This document shows, piece by piece, positions 23,541 through 34,485 of a DNA stretch of 64,000 bases (positions within the stretch are counted from its first letter, which is position 1; each line of letters starts with the position of its first letter). The notes under the pieces are model-generated. The model was not told the DNA's origin. It saw nothing but the letters and a program-made list of their open reading frames with translations, and did not search any database. The DNA comes from Bemisia tabaci (lineage: Eukaryota > Arthropoda > Insecta > Hemiptera > Aleyrodidae), in contig NC_092794.1 in NCBI RefSeq assembly GCF_918797505.1, positions 61,055,167-61,119,166 on the forward strand, written 5' to 3'. The position numbers and the translations under genes were made by a program.

Positions 23541-23752
23541 CACATTGTATCTAGAGTTCAGACTCTTGAAAACATTGACAAGAAAAAATGCTCTTGATGC
23601 AATCTGATTTAAGCATAAATCAAAAGGAAATCCGCTCAAATTAAGAGGCTTGGTTCTTGATTTAAGCAAAAATCCGATTGAATCAAGAGTATTTTTTCTT
23701 GTCGATGTTTTTAAGAGTCTGGACTCTAGATCCAATGTGTTTCTTTTCCAGT
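23541..23752. repeat. Foldback with ACACATTG ends
   Basis: The left arm (ACACATTGTATCTAGAGTTC, then AGACTCTTGAAAAC) is mirrored in the right arm (AAGAGTCTGGACTCTAGATC, then CAATGTGT). Inner arms repeat CTTGATT-type blocks. It is about 210 bp and non-coding. Confidence 0.7.
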
Positions 23753-23799
23753 GCTTACTCGTAATTAAACCATTTGGAGCCATACGAGGAAACTAGCTG

Positions 23800-24125
23800 T
23801 TTAAGGAACGACTAAAAATACGGCCCATGGTCTGGTCTGGGCGGAGTTTAGGACCTGATTCTTCGGAGGTTCCTTGAGGGGGGCTCCGAATCAAGACAAA
23901 TCGCGGGAGACTGATAAAAAGTTGTAAGACGCGACTCAGCCGGATTCCACAGTAACTTTTCCGGAACTCGGATCCCGGAATCCAGACGACTCCGCACACC
24001 GTTCCGGACGACCGCTTGAACTATTTCGTAATTTATGGGGCTCCGCGCTATCACGGAATCGCCGATCGAGCACTGTTGCGCGCTGCGCTGGTGGTTGCAA
24101 ATCTTTACGCGTCTCATTCGGGGCT
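23800..24125. other. GC-rich unique block, function unknown
   Basis: This stretch is clearly richer in GC than its surroundings and carries an 89-codon minus frame (23848-24117) overlapped by a 68-codon one. No domain is recognisable. It could be an exon, a promoter region or a transposon fragment. Confidence 0.3.
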
Positions 24126-24401
24126 TGGTTCTTAGGAATAATGAAGATTCAAACGTGGCAACAAAGCAAAAGAATTAAGGACAAGATGTTACGGATTTGT
24201 TCTTCTGTATAATGGACTATCAGGCGAGGTTAGAAAGCGAGTATCAACGCAGGAGCGTTATTTCAGCTCAATTTCAAGTCGTAATGATGAGTGATGGTAA
24301 TTTCAAGTGAGTGATGATCAAATCAGGAATGAGATAAATATTCATGAACCATCAAATTTAGCTAACTCGGATTGTACTTGTTCATAAAAGTTCATAATAT
24401 T

Positions 24402-24523
24402 TGGACGTGTGTCTGCCAGACGGAACTATGTGCATTATGACGTGAGCCCTGTCATGCGTATATTCTTATGGGTCTCAGGGCTCATGTCTTAATTCACATG
24501 GTTCCGTTTGGCAGAAATACGTC
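24402..24523. mobile_element. Family C MITE, short form
   Basis: The ends TTGGACGTGTGTCTGCCAGA and TTTGGCAGAAATACGTCAA mirror each other. An inner pair GTGAGCCCTG/CAGGGCTCA also mirrors. A near-identical short form is nested in family A at 48202-48322. Confidence 0.8.
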
Positions 24524-24636
24524 AATTTCAACCACTGCGATTGGTAATATATTCAGCCCAAGGCAACGCGCATTAATGCGAAATACCATCATACACCCGC
24601 TACCTCTTTGTGTCTCTCGTTGGCAACAGCAGGGGA

Positions 24637-24799
24637 TGAGTAGCACGACGTGCTTTGCGATACATCGATTAATCTGTCATTTAAAACCGTGAAAAAGGAT
24701 CAATGTACAGAGTGTTTGCAACGAACACAATGATCGATTCGTTACCAAAGCTTCAAATGAGGTAATATCGATAGTCGATCGTTCGCGCTTCGCCACTGA
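24637..24799. mobile_element. Family D (hAT-like) MITE, diverged copy
   Basis: It shares the arrangement of 10168-10332 and 44332-44496: GACGTGCTTTGCGATACATC on the left, a central GTGTTTGCAACGAACAC hairpin, and CGCTTCGCCACTG on the right. The outermost left bases are mutated. AGGGGAT on both sides is likely the remains of an 8-bp duplication. Confidence 0.7.
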
Positions 24800-25000
24800 G
24801 GGGATATGGAAATCGGATGATCTGCCGGTAGGAAACTGAATAACCGAGGTAATTTTTCCTACCGCTCTAAAAAAATGCTGGATGCTTCGGAAAAGAGCTG
24901 AGTAGAATACCAACAATTCAAAATCGAGACACTGAGTTTTTGTGATAGCGGGTTATTTTCTAAATTTCTACTGCACTGAGGCGAAATTAATCAATTTGAC

Positions 25001-25262
25001 AATTCGTCGTCTCCTGGACGAAAGAACGTAACTCCATTTCAATGTTACCAAATTTCCCCTCGCAAATTACTTATTAATCAAGAGAATCTTGGGCATTTCT
25101 GACTGAAAATTTCCCTGATTTTTCTCTAGATTCCAAGCAAAAAACAGACCAATCTTGGATAAAAATTGCTTACGTACATTTTTGTAAAATAAATTAATTG
25201 TTTTAGTCAATTTGGCAACCTTAGAATGGAGTTACGTTCCTTCGTGCTGGAAACGACGAATT
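25001..25262. mobile_element. Family B MITE
   Basis: The left end AATTCGTCGTCTCCTGGACG, continuing GAAAGAACGTAACTCC, is mirrored at the right end (GGAGTTACGTTCCTTCGTGC, then ACGACGAATT). The subterminal TACCAAATTTCC/AATTTGGCAACC pair resembles that of family A. Confidence 0.85.
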
Positions 25263-25437
25263 ATTAGAATAAAATCAACTAATTCAATTAAATCGAATAA
25301 TTCAACAGCTAATGTAATAATAATCGACTAACTTTTTCGTATTTAGGGATTAAAAACAACCAGAGCGAAAAAAAATGACGAAATGCGACTTAAAATGACA
25401 GGATGGGATTTGATCGCTCCAAAAAAACAGTAGTGAA

Positions 25438-25701
25438 TTGGATTGCATTCTGCAAAAAGGAACCACTAGCATTGCAATGTTGCTAAGATTTTGCAACTTC
25501 TTTTGTCTTGGAGGAAAACCCCGATTATCCCTCAATAGTTTCTATTTTACTCGCTAAAAACTGTAAATTTAAGACAAAAATTACCGTCTAAATTTCATAG
25601 TTTTTCACAATTTCCGCAATTTTATTGCAAAAGATGAAGTGGCACAATCTCAGCATCATTGCAATGCTATAGTGGTTCCTTTTTGCAAAATGCAATCCAA
25701 T
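25438..25701. mobile_element. Family F MITE, copy 2
   Basis: The ends TTGGATTGCATTCTGCAAAA and TTTTGCAAAATGCAATCCAA mirror each other. The interior is nearly identical to 931-1192, including TCGCTAAAAACTGTAAATTT. Confidence 0.85.
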
Positions 25702-26881
25702 TAATATTCACTCGATACTTACCTGTAAGTAAACTATAGAAACTGAATAAAAAAATCAATAAACTTCGTGAACAATGTCTAATTGTCAGATTCTTTCTTT
25801 TAAATCTTTTGGTGTGACATACATTTTGGTGTATTTCTATTTCTATCATTCAAAAGCTACTGATATGACAGCACCGACGTCAAAAATTGCAGAGATGAAA
25901 AGCTTTACAGCGATTATCCTGCCCTCCCATTCAAGCCCCGTCCTGCAAGCTCAAACATATTCTAGTCTTAATTGATGAAGGAATTAAGGCAGCAGCACAC
26001 TCTTTGAAGAAGAGATTCCAGTGGCGGATTCACGCTAAACTCGTAATGCTCTAAAAGGATCTGATCGCGCATTGATTTTATTTAAGCGTTTCGGTTTTCG
26101 CGCAGCTTCGCGAGATTATTAGGTAGTGTTAGCTAGGAAAAGGGCTTAAACACTAAGTAACTTGCTTTTCTGTGGATTGAAGATGCCGGTTCGCTGACTA
26201 AGCTCATGCTCCCAAATCGTCGTCTCTCCGGCGTAAGGGCGTATCTCAATGTCCTTTTGAGCCCTGTTGTCCATACAACTCTATACTCTCCAAGACTCAT
26301 GCGGAAATACAGATAAGCTGTTGTCAGAGGAGCGATGAATTGTGGGTACTTGCAGTCTAACGCGGCCAAAATGAACCTTGAGTTGGACAGGATATTACGT
26401 TTAATGTTCAGCGCTGATGACTTCATCAAAATTTCATGCAAAATACGTTGGTCATACAAAAAAAAAAAGTATATCACAAGTAACGCAATGAAGAGAAATG
26501 AATGTTTGCTGTTTACTTTATAAATGGCAAATTCAAACTACCCGCTTGCAAGGAAACATTATCAACGCATGCAAAATTATACATTTAGATCAACCTATAG
26601 ATTGGGGAAAATTAGAGCTTCGTTGCATACGTATATTACCTTCAGCTTCCGATGAAAAAAAACCCGAAAAATAAATCCGATGAATGATGATGATGATGTT
26701 CCGATGAATGGTCGAAACATTTAGAACATAAAAGCACCTAGTGCGACACACGCAACAAAAAAAAAAAAAATCTAATCTTATCTCCCTCCTTCTAATTTTC
26801 ATTTCCTTGTTTCTTTTGTTTCACTGCATACGTATTCATTTTAAAGATGACAACGGAAAGAAAAAGTAGAAGTAAAAAGGC

Positions 26882-27127
26882 CAAATGAGGGGCTTGGAGG
26901 ACAAGGTGCATAGGTTCAGTTTTTGAAAAAATTGAAGTATCAATGGTTTCATAGTTTTCATTCATATTCTGTGAAAAATTAGCTCCCAAATTCCAGTATT
27001 TAAGCATCAATAAGCCAGTTTGAACTTTCTTTCCGCCATAAGGATCAATTTACTTTCGAAACTTCTAACATGTATTTCTTAAAATAGCAAAAACTGCATT
27101 TATGCACCTTGTCCTTCAAGGCCCTCA
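26882..27127. mobile_element. Family H MITE, copy 1
   Basis: The ends GAGGGGCTTGGAGGACAAGG and CCTTGTCCTTCAAGGCCCTC mirror each other. The interior carries GTGAAAAATTAGCTCCCAAA and TTCTTTCCGCCATAAGGATC, found again in the copies at 34486-34936 and 38221-38475. Confidence 0.8.
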
Positions 27128-28290
27128 AATAGCATTGAAGAATATAGCTAGAAAGGTACATGATTTTGAATGGGTTAAAAAGAAGATGTACGGGGGAGGG
27201 GGGGGGGAAATGAGTGAAAATGGAGAAAGAAACCTCGTTAGAATGCTCTGGGTTCTTCAACTCATTCAATCGCGCAATCACGTCTCGTGCAGCAGAACTC
27301 ACGCCGTAATGTCCTCCACTTTATTTTAATCTACTGCTATGGATTGATACTATAACTTTTCCTCTTGGTTCATTCCTTCTTTTTAAGGGATAACGCTCGG
27401 GTGATGAATGTGTGGTTGTGTGACTAAAAATCAACCGAATTTTCTTTCTATTTCTACACTAAAATCATAGTTACCCACTCAAGATCCGCTTAGGTGGATA
27501 TTAAAATGAAACATTTTGAAACTCGCGTATTTATGTAAGCAGAATTTCGTACGTTAAGGTGAGGATTCATTCAGATTTTTCACCAGTACAAATGAAAATG
27601 ACTGACGATGTCAGAATACTATTCGTACTGTATTATGTCAGTCAATCAACCGAATGATGAACGCAACCTAATGCTATGTAGATATTTTGATGGATACAAC
27701 TATTCAAACTCTGAAACTGTCCGTATTGCATATTTGAGCAGTTGAAGGCGCTCTGGCTTACGCTCATAGTAGCTCGACACATTTCGCTCTGGAGTCCGTG
27801 CTGCGCCGCGCCATTTTATAGGTCCTTATAAAGTTAATAACCCATCTGGAAATTACCTTGATTTCATTAAATTATTTTATTTTTTCTCGTTTCCGCTAAA
27901 AATCGGCTCGTTAAACTCTCTAATATTCTGTAGAAATATATTCAATTTCATAAAAAAAACAAAAACAAAAAAAACAACAACAACAATACGTGTGATTAAG
28001 CAGTAAATCCGGAGTGTAATTTTTTTTTTTTTTTTTTTTTTTTTAGTTTTTATTTTGTAAACTTCCAAAGGAATTATGTACAATATCTTTACAATAAGGT
28101 AAATCAGTATACAGGAAACAACAGAGAAGTTTCTTACTTCTTGAATGAGAGGAGTGTAAATAAAGAGTATTTTTTGCTTTTTATGAGGGATATTGCGAAA
28201 ACTTTACGATGGACAAAGTGAAAATAGAGCAACCCTACTGGTTGAAACGGGTGGCTGTAATAGGCTAACGAGGAAAATGATGGACGGACT
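27128..28290. other. Intergenic stretch, no gene recognised
   Basis: AT-rich sequence with a T-run at about 28021-28044 and A-rich sequence near 27953-27985. No recognisable gene. Confidence 0.4.
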
Positions 28291-28550
28291 ATTCGCCGTT
28301 TCCTGGACGAAGGAATGTAACTCAATTCCAAAGTTGCGAAATTGACTCAAGCAATTCAATTATTTAAAATAACGTACCCTCGCAGTTTTCGTGAACATGT
28401 GTCTGAATTTTGCATGAGACCAGAGGAAAATTCGGTGTGATTTTCAGTCAAAAGCTCCCTAGATTCTCCTGGTAAAAATGCGATTTTCAGGGGGGAAATT
28501 TGACAACATTGAAATGTAGTAACGTTCTTTCGTGAGAGAAGCGACGAATT
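28291..28550. mobile_element. Family B MITE, copy
   Basis: The left end ATTCGCCGTTTCCTGGACGA and the right end AACGTTCTTTCGTGAGAGAA, then GCGACGAATT, mirror each other. The interior is diverged from the 25001 copy but keeps the subterminal GGGGAAATTTGACAAC. Confidence 0.75.
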
Positions 28551-28771
28551 GCGTTTCTTGTATGTCGTTAGTTGGACCATTACTTACCTCTTTATTTGAC
28601 TATCGCAACTACCCGGTTCCACCAATAGGATCGCTGCATTTTCTTAGATTCTTCGATGCCCTCTGTGCATCTTTTGGAAATTTCGAATAGTAGCCTTGGC
28701 AGGTGTCCAATTGTTGCTACTGATTTTTCACGAATGTTCTCATGACGTGTTGCGTTATTGATTTGTTACAG

Positions 28772-28890
28772 CACTCTCGGCTGAGGAGAAACCAGCGTTG
28801 AAAAACAATCCCACGCTTTCGAAGACCATAAAATGGGCGGCCGAGTCGCAGGGAAAGCCGGCGGAAATTACTATTCCGGAGGCAACAGCA
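28772..28890 (+). CDS. Candidate internal exon, juxtamembrane region of a membrane protein
   Basis: A pyrimidine-rich tract ending TTACAG precedes this block and GTGAGT follows it. Only one frame is open across it: two leading bases, then 39 codons beginning LSAEEKPALKNNP and ending PAEITIPEATA. The composition (GC-rich, Lys/Glu/Pro/Ala-rich, no low complexity) looks coding and stands out from its surroundings. The exon ends in phase 0, whereas the transmembrane exon at 33106 needs one carried base. If they belong to one gene, a small exon is missing between them or one base is lost. The link to that gene rests only on strand, order and plausibility, and the product is unknown. Confidence 0.5.
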
Positions 28891-28899
28891 GTGAGTCAA

Positions 28900-30863
28900 C
28901 CCATTCTCCTCTTTTTCGCTCTCTCAATTCGCATTGCCTGAGCTTTCGTCTTTTGTTCGTGGGAAAAAGTCGCTGAAAAGGCATCATTATTCCGGATTTA
29001 CTCGCTACTGCGCCTCCAATTGTACTGATGTTCGTCTTCTGAGGCAAATGAATTAAAGGCCGCACATTTTCGACGCAGTAGAAGCGGCGGATTAAAACCA
29101 TACTTACCACAGCTTGATCTTTTGTTTGACACTTCACGCGGAGGCCTTTATCAAAATGAAACGTACTTCGTTAGAAACCGGAGCAGTTTGTGCCAGTCAC
29201 AGAATAGCGTTTTGATAAGATTACCTTTAGATTAGCGAGAAACAATAAAAAGTGCCCAAACGCCTTGTTGTATTTACGGACAATTTTAAAGGGATAAATG
29301 CCAAGTTTTCATGTCCAATTTTAGCGGAGATACCTACCGCCCTTTGAAAAACACGGAATATGATCACGGTGCTACATATCCTAGTTTCTTCCTCCTGGTT
29401 TTTGTTCACGATTCAATATGAGAAATACTATATATGAGCGGGGTGAATGACGTTACGAAGTTTTTTATAGGGCGATATATCCTCTAGTATTGGGCACGAA
29501 AACTTGGTGTTTGGAAAGATGGACTCTACCGATCTATAATTGAAATCATCAAAAAATGATTATGTTATTGGCGCAACTATCCCACTGGAGAGCATTAAAA
29601 GAAAAAAGTCACATTTTATCAGCTATCCCCGATTTTAGGCGAAACTAGAATATCTTAGGTCGCAAAAAGAAGAAACAGAAAGAAAATAAAATGAAGAAAC
29701 TGCAGTTTCTGTCAGTCTCGCAAATTTTTATCCGCCTTTAATACATATTAAGAAAAATCGCAAAAAGCGTTGTCAGGCATAATTACTTGATTCAGAAGAA
29801 GATATAGAATTCAATCGAAAGGAGTGAAATCCATCAAAACCTCTCTTTCATAGCTTTGATGGCTGCTGTCTTTAATGATGCGGGAACGGTAAACAAAATG
29901 CCGGAATTCTTCAGAGTGATGGAATATGCAAGTTCTAGAGACTCCGTGAGTAAAAAGTTTTGGAGCATAAAGTTTCAGGATCGAAAGGGGGATGCCAGTT
30001 TATTCAAAAATGACTTTCTTTTTTGGGCGCCGCGGTTTAGCACTGTCGAGTGTTGACAGTGATTCAATTCTATCCTCAGCTTAATTTTAAAACAATAATC
30101 GCGGATATCGATCAATCTCTTGAACACTGCAAACATTTTTAGTTACCCTCTTTGACCTGCAAATTAGTTTTTTGCCTCTCCTAAACAAAATGTGGACTTA
30201 CAAACCACTACCACAAACCGATTCAATTTCCCGTAGTATTGCGTGGGGAATTAGGAATTTTCTGTGGGGAGGGGGGCAGAAGGATATACAATTGGGGCTA
30301 AAAGAGGGGCCTGGGTGGAGTCGAAACCCCTCAAAAATTTGGGGCGTTTCGATAACAATTTTAAGCCATACTCAACTACAGTTTAAATGGAATAAAATAT
30401 TACAGATAACAGAAATTTCGCTGACTCGTTTTTTAAAAAATGTCATACCTACAGTGGGTTTTTCTGATTTTCTGAGGCCATATTTGTGGTTTTCAGCTTA
30501 AATGACAAGAGAATTGATGTAGCTCACACACTCCCGTCCGGAAAACACCGGAAATGCCGAGAAATGCCAATTTTTTTTATAATTGGGGGATGATGGAAAA
30601 ATATCGAGGTCAATTTAGAATTCAACGCCTTAAAATACAGTCACCATAATTGTCTCGGGACATTTTCTCTTCTCTTCTTTTTTTTTTTTTTTTTGCACTG
30701 GGAAACTTTTATCTTCCGACATTTTTGATCCATTATACATCAGGATGGATCTCACATTTAATGCATTTCCAAGACATTAATCTCAAAACTAATCACTAGA
30801 TTAGATCCTTGACATATTTTGGAGAGGGCCGAGGAGAATTGTGGGGGTGGTAATCCCCCACCA
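28900..30863. other. Probable intron or intergenic, no gene recognised
   Basis: It lies between two candidate + strand exons and may be intronic. Frames of 66 and 109 codons (29856-30056, 30172-30501) have no recognisable domain. A T-run lies near 30679-30694. Confidence 0.4.
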
Positions 30864-31076
30864 AACGCCTTCAAATCTGACGATACTTCCCGCTTTGCCG
30901 GGAGGTTAGTTTAGTTGCGTGACCCAACCAAACGCTTTGAACGCCTTCAAATCTGGCGATACTTCTCGCTTCTCCGGGAGGTTAGTTTAGTTGCGTGACC
31001 CAACTGAACGCTTTGAACGCCTTCAAATCTGGCGATACTTCTCGCTCCTCCGGGAGGTTAGTTCGGCAGAGAAGAA
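30864..31076 (+). repeat. 76-bp tandem repeat, about 2.8 units
   Basis: Units start at 30864, 30940 and 31016, each beginning AACGCCTTCAAATCTG and containing CCGGGAGGTTAGT. Units 1 and 2 continue with TTAGTTGCGTGACCCAAC and end AACGCTTTG. Unit 3 ends early and runs into a G-run at 31087-31100. Confidence 0.85.
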
Positions 31077-31448
31077 TAGTGGCAAGGGGGGGGGGGGGGG
31101 CTCATCCCCCACTTCCGCCCATGCTTGGTGGTAGGCGCAATCCATGAAGATTATAGAATACTAGGGGCTACGCCCCCTGGCCGCTAAACGGCCAACCCCC
31201 TGAAGCGCCATCAATGGCCGCTTCGCGGCCCTATTTTTACCCTCCTATCAGTGTTAGGTTTATTTTCCCCTAAAAAATTACGATATGATGTATACTTTAC
31301 TTGTAGAATGAAATAATTTTTGGTTTTGATGAATAAAGAAAAAAATAATTTTTTGAAGTCAAAAGAAAGCGTTTTAGAATGACTGCTTGATGAAGTATTG
31401 CAGTAAAACAACGAACAATGATAATCACGTAATAATTAAATATTTAAG

Positions 31449-31530
31449 AAGACGGGAACCGAACCCACATCGTAGTCAGAGTGGACGCATTCGACGTCTT
31501 AGACGACTCGGCCACCGCTCGTCTTGAGGG
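31449..31530 (-). other. tRNA-like sequence (possible SINE head or tRNA pseudogene)
   Basis: Read on the minus strand it contains GGTGGCCGAGTCGTCTAAG, which resembles the D-arm/A-box of Ser/Leu-type tRNAs, and GTGGGTTCGGTTCCCGTC, which resembles the T-arm/B-box. The acceptor stem does not pair well and I cannot place a convincing anticodon arm, so I do not call a functional tRNA. It could be an RNA polymerase III promoter at the head of a SINE. Confidence 0.45.
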
Positions 31531-31569
31531 AGACGGTGCGAATCTTGTGTAGATAAGGATAGAGCTGAT

Positions 31570-31645
31570 GCGCAGGCTACACATCCACTGCGCAGGCTAC
31601 ACATCCACTGCGCAACCTCTTCGACCACTGCGCATCCTCCCGCGC
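31570..31645 (+). repeat. 20-bp tandem repeat next to the tRNA-like sequence
   Basis: Two identical units of GCGCAGGCTACACATCCACT are followed by two diverged units beginning GCGCAACCTC and GCGCATCCTC. The array starts about 40 bp from the tRNA-like sequence. Confidence 0.85.
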
Positions 31646-31689
31646 ATAGCGGTAGCAGTCCCGGAGCATTCTGTAAATTCACTCACTTT

Positions 31690-32015
31690 TATAACGTGAT
31701 TTTAAAAAAAACCTGGGTCCTATTTCCAAAATCTAATTAAAGCGGGCTCATTTAGGGCCAATTACCTGTCAATCTACGCAAAAATCATGGAAATCGACCC
31801 GGTAGAACGCTCAACGAACTATGACAAAAAGTATAAATTTACATTGTTTAAATGGGAGAATTCGCAACTTTACACGTAATATAAAAAACCTGGTTTATAT
31901 TTTGAAAATCTGAAAAGAGTTGGCTAATTTAGAGACAATTGTCCGTCGATAGCCGCAAAAATCATGAAAATCGGCCCGGTAAAACGCTGGAACTAAGCGT
32001 TACCAGTTACGCAAA
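31690..32015. repeat. Two diverged direct repeats of about 160-180 bp
   Basis: Each unit contains an ACCTGG block, a CAATT block, a CGCAAAAATCAT block and a GAAATCGACCCGGTAGAACG-type block (GAAAATCGGCCCGGTAAAAC in the second). They may be part of the body of the element headed by the tRNA-like sequence. Confidence 0.6.
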
Positions 32016-32500
32016 ATTAGGAGGTCTCGGAGCTTATAGTATAGATAGTATAGATACTTGAGACTTAAGAATTAGAATGGGCTCTCATTAATTAAAGGCA
32101 TTTAGATACAATTTATTCATTATTATTTTTGCGTAAAATTTACTGCTTATGGTTACGTTATGTTAAAAACCCGTTCAAGATTCCCAAACTTGGCAAGTAC
32201 GACAACGTGCGTTCGTTTGGTACGGATAATTAGTAAATCCTTAGATTTTGACCGAGTTTCGCAAACTCATCCCGACTTGAAGCTATTGCCAGCGGAGAGC
32301 ATTCTACTCTTCGATCCAATCTGGGATCTTGTAACTTGCCAGAGAAGAAAAGGAGGGAGGGATGACTAATTCTCTCCGCCGTGGGTCCCGAAACTCATTG
32401 ATTAAGTTCGGAAACAACTTTAGACTTAGTTCTTACGGATACTTACTGACATTGTTGCCAAAATAATCGAGGAGTCGAGTATATCGAGGCGTTGCATATA

Positions 32501-32753
32501 CTGCCGTGCTAAGGAAAAACGCCGTATGAGCCTTCAGGCGTTGCCAAATTTCCGTTGGTAAATGAAGAATTTTCATGAAAATTTGTAAATATTTTTCCTC
32601 CAATTTTTCAGGCAATTCCGTTCGCAATTTCACCTAAAGTTCTTGATAATTTCTTGGAAAAATATTCCTAACTTTCCTCAAAAATAAACATTTTATCGAA
32701 GGAAATTTGGCAATTCTCGAATGTTCATACGGCGTTTTTCCTTAGCACGGCAG
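32501..32753. mobile_element. Family A MITE, copy 5
   Basis: The ends CTGCCGTGCTAAGGAAAAAC and CCTTAGCACGGCAG are intact. It is flanked by TATA on both sides, a candidate 4-bp target duplication. Confidence 0.9.
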
Positions 32754-32855
32754 TATAGAGAATGACACTTCTGGATCGCGGAGTTCAGAATCTTCACCAT
32801 GCTAATTTCAAGTTTGTAAGAGAAACTAAATTTTCTCGAATTTATCGATGAGAAC

Positions 32856-32998
32856 CATGGGCGTAGCTAGGGGGGTCCTGGGGGGCCTTCCCCCCAGAAA
32901 AACGGGATCCTCCATTCCTCACCCCCCCCTGTTCTCTTCACCACGAGAGGTGGTCCCATGCCCCCCCCCCCCAGAGAAATTTCCTAGCTACGCCCCTG
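32856..32998. mobile_element. hAT-like MITE with GGGCGTAGCTAG ends and 8-bp TSD
   Basis: The left end CATGGGCGTAGCTAGG mirrors the right end CCTAGCTACGCCCCTG. Such GGGCGTAGCTAG termini are typical of hAT non-autonomous elements. The flanks ATGAGAAC and ATGAGAGC match at 7 of 8 positions. The interior contains long C/G runs. Confidence 0.8.
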
Positions 32999-33105
32999 AT
33001 GAGAGCATTGTGAAACCATGAAGACCGTTCAGCAAAAGTTTCATCAAAATACATGCATTTGCTTCTCTTAAAATATGTGCTATTTGTTACACTCTTCTGT
33101 TGCAG

Positions 33106-33251
33106 GCGCGAGTTTCTCGGGCATCAACGAGGAGATCATATGGATCAGCATCGGGATGAGCATCGCCATTGTCATCCTCATCACGATCGGGCTTTGTATC
33201 ATCATAAGGGAGAAGTGCAAAAAGAGGCACGCCCACTTCATCCACGTCTAG
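33106..33251 (+). CDS. Terminal exon of a single-pass membrane protein
   Basis: TTCTGTTGCAG precedes the exon. Reading from 33108 gives 47 codons to a TAG stop at 33249-33251: a short lead-in (ASFSGINEE), one hydrophobic segment (IIWISIGMSIAIVILITIG, continuing LCIII), then a basic tail REKCKKRHAHFIHV. This is the usual layout of a type I membrane protein end: ectodomain, transmembrane helix, positively charged stop-transfer sequence and a short cytosolic tail. The first two exon bases complete a split codon, so the preceding exon must end with one extra base. The other two frames lack such features. The protein family cannot be named from this exon. An upstream exon candidate lies at 28772-28890. 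Confidence 0.55.
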
Positions 33252-33483
33252 GTCTCTTCCAAAATGTCTCGGAGACGACACTTTGTAAAATGCTTACCGC
33301 GAAGAGAGCGTGTATACTTTTTTTTTTTAAAAAAAATGAGAACATTTTCCCGAGGATCATCCATCAACGAGGATGAATAATAAGATCGTTCGTCAATCAA
33401 AACGTATGAATTATGAAACGTTTATGATTATTAAAAATCAATGATCAGTGAAAGGCATATCGACGGTGTGATTCGGCAATCAC

Positions 33484-33706
33484 GTGACTCGGTTCGCGAC
33501 GTCGCGTCGTAGACTTCCTGTCATACTTTATTTTTTAAACAGAAAACTACTCGACGGCAATTCTTTTAAAACTGCTGTGATTATTCTTCTCTGTGCGAAG
33601 AAAATTCTGCAAAAACTCGAGGGAATGATGTCGATTTATTCTCCTCTAAAAGAATATCATAGAGGCGGAGATTTTCAGACACCTCAAACGAGATATGTGA
33701 TTGCGG
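33484..33706. repeat. Family J element, copy 3
   Basis: The blocks GACTTCCTGTCATACTTTA, CTTCTCTGTGCGAAG and CTCAAACGAGATATGTG match, in inverse orientation, the copy at 9568-9826. The left end is degraded. The overlapping 126-codon frame (33484-33864) is therefore transposon-derived noise. Confidence 0.6.
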
Positions 33707-34485
33707 ACTTACGCCGTCGATATTTTAACTTAAATCTGAAGTGGGTCTTCCTTACGACGAAATTCTTTAGTTTAAAATGTGTGTTGTGTTATTATTATTT
33801 TCAAGGGTGGGAATCCGGGCATTTCGACTCATATGGAGAACATTCGCTCCTAGTGTTGGCTTGACGCAGCGCCACAGGGCGCCTTCAAAAAAGAGAGATA
33901 CCACCGGGGGTTACCGCTATGACTGAATAGTTGCGGCTCGTGTTTGATTCGGAGACTCCTCGCTCCGAAGAGCAGTTTAGTTTTTTGGGGTTTTTTTTGA
34001 AAATTCAAGACTTAAAACTGCATTTTAGTCCGACAATTTTCCCCCCTCAAAAATTACAGATTCCAATTTCAAATAACTTTCTGAAACATTATATTTCAGA
34101 GACCCTGCATGCACTAACAATCGGAAGAATGTAATTGGTTGAGGACAAAGATAAGTTCAGAACAGAAAGAATATATTTCAGAGACGCCCTGACGCACAAT
34201 CTTCCCTTTAGAATATAAGTTCTGATATGTCTCATCTCAAAAATCACCACTCAGATACGCTTGGCGATGTCGCACGAACATGGAGCTGAGCCATTGGTTT
34301 AGCAATCCTGCCGAATTTGCAAGAACTCGCCCAGCAAAGTGACTTCATCAGTCATCATTTGACAAATTTTATTTGATGTTATTCTCAACAAATTGCTCAT
34401 CCATCATCATGAGGTGTAAAGTATCGTTGACCTCTAAATTTAAATTTCTCCTCCGATTGTTGTTGCAGGGTTTCTAAAATAGGAG

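Noticed and set aside
26133..26477. 114-codon minus-strand frame
   Set aside because: No family recognised. Composition is mixed and there are no splice or promoter signals. It could be a transposon relic.
30172..30501. 109-codon plus-strand frame
   Set aside because: No recognisable motif. It lies in a probable intron or intergenic region.
31449..31530. Functional tRNA gene
   Set aside because: The acceptor stem and anticodon arm do not fold convincingly; only box-like motifs remain.
33087..33281. 64-codon minus-strand frame opposite the transmembrane exon
   Set aside because: It is the complement of the better supported plus-strand exon, and its charged Asp/His-rich composition is an effect of antisense reading.
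33484..33864. 126-codon plus-strand frame
   Set aside because: Most of it overlaps a family J repeat copy.
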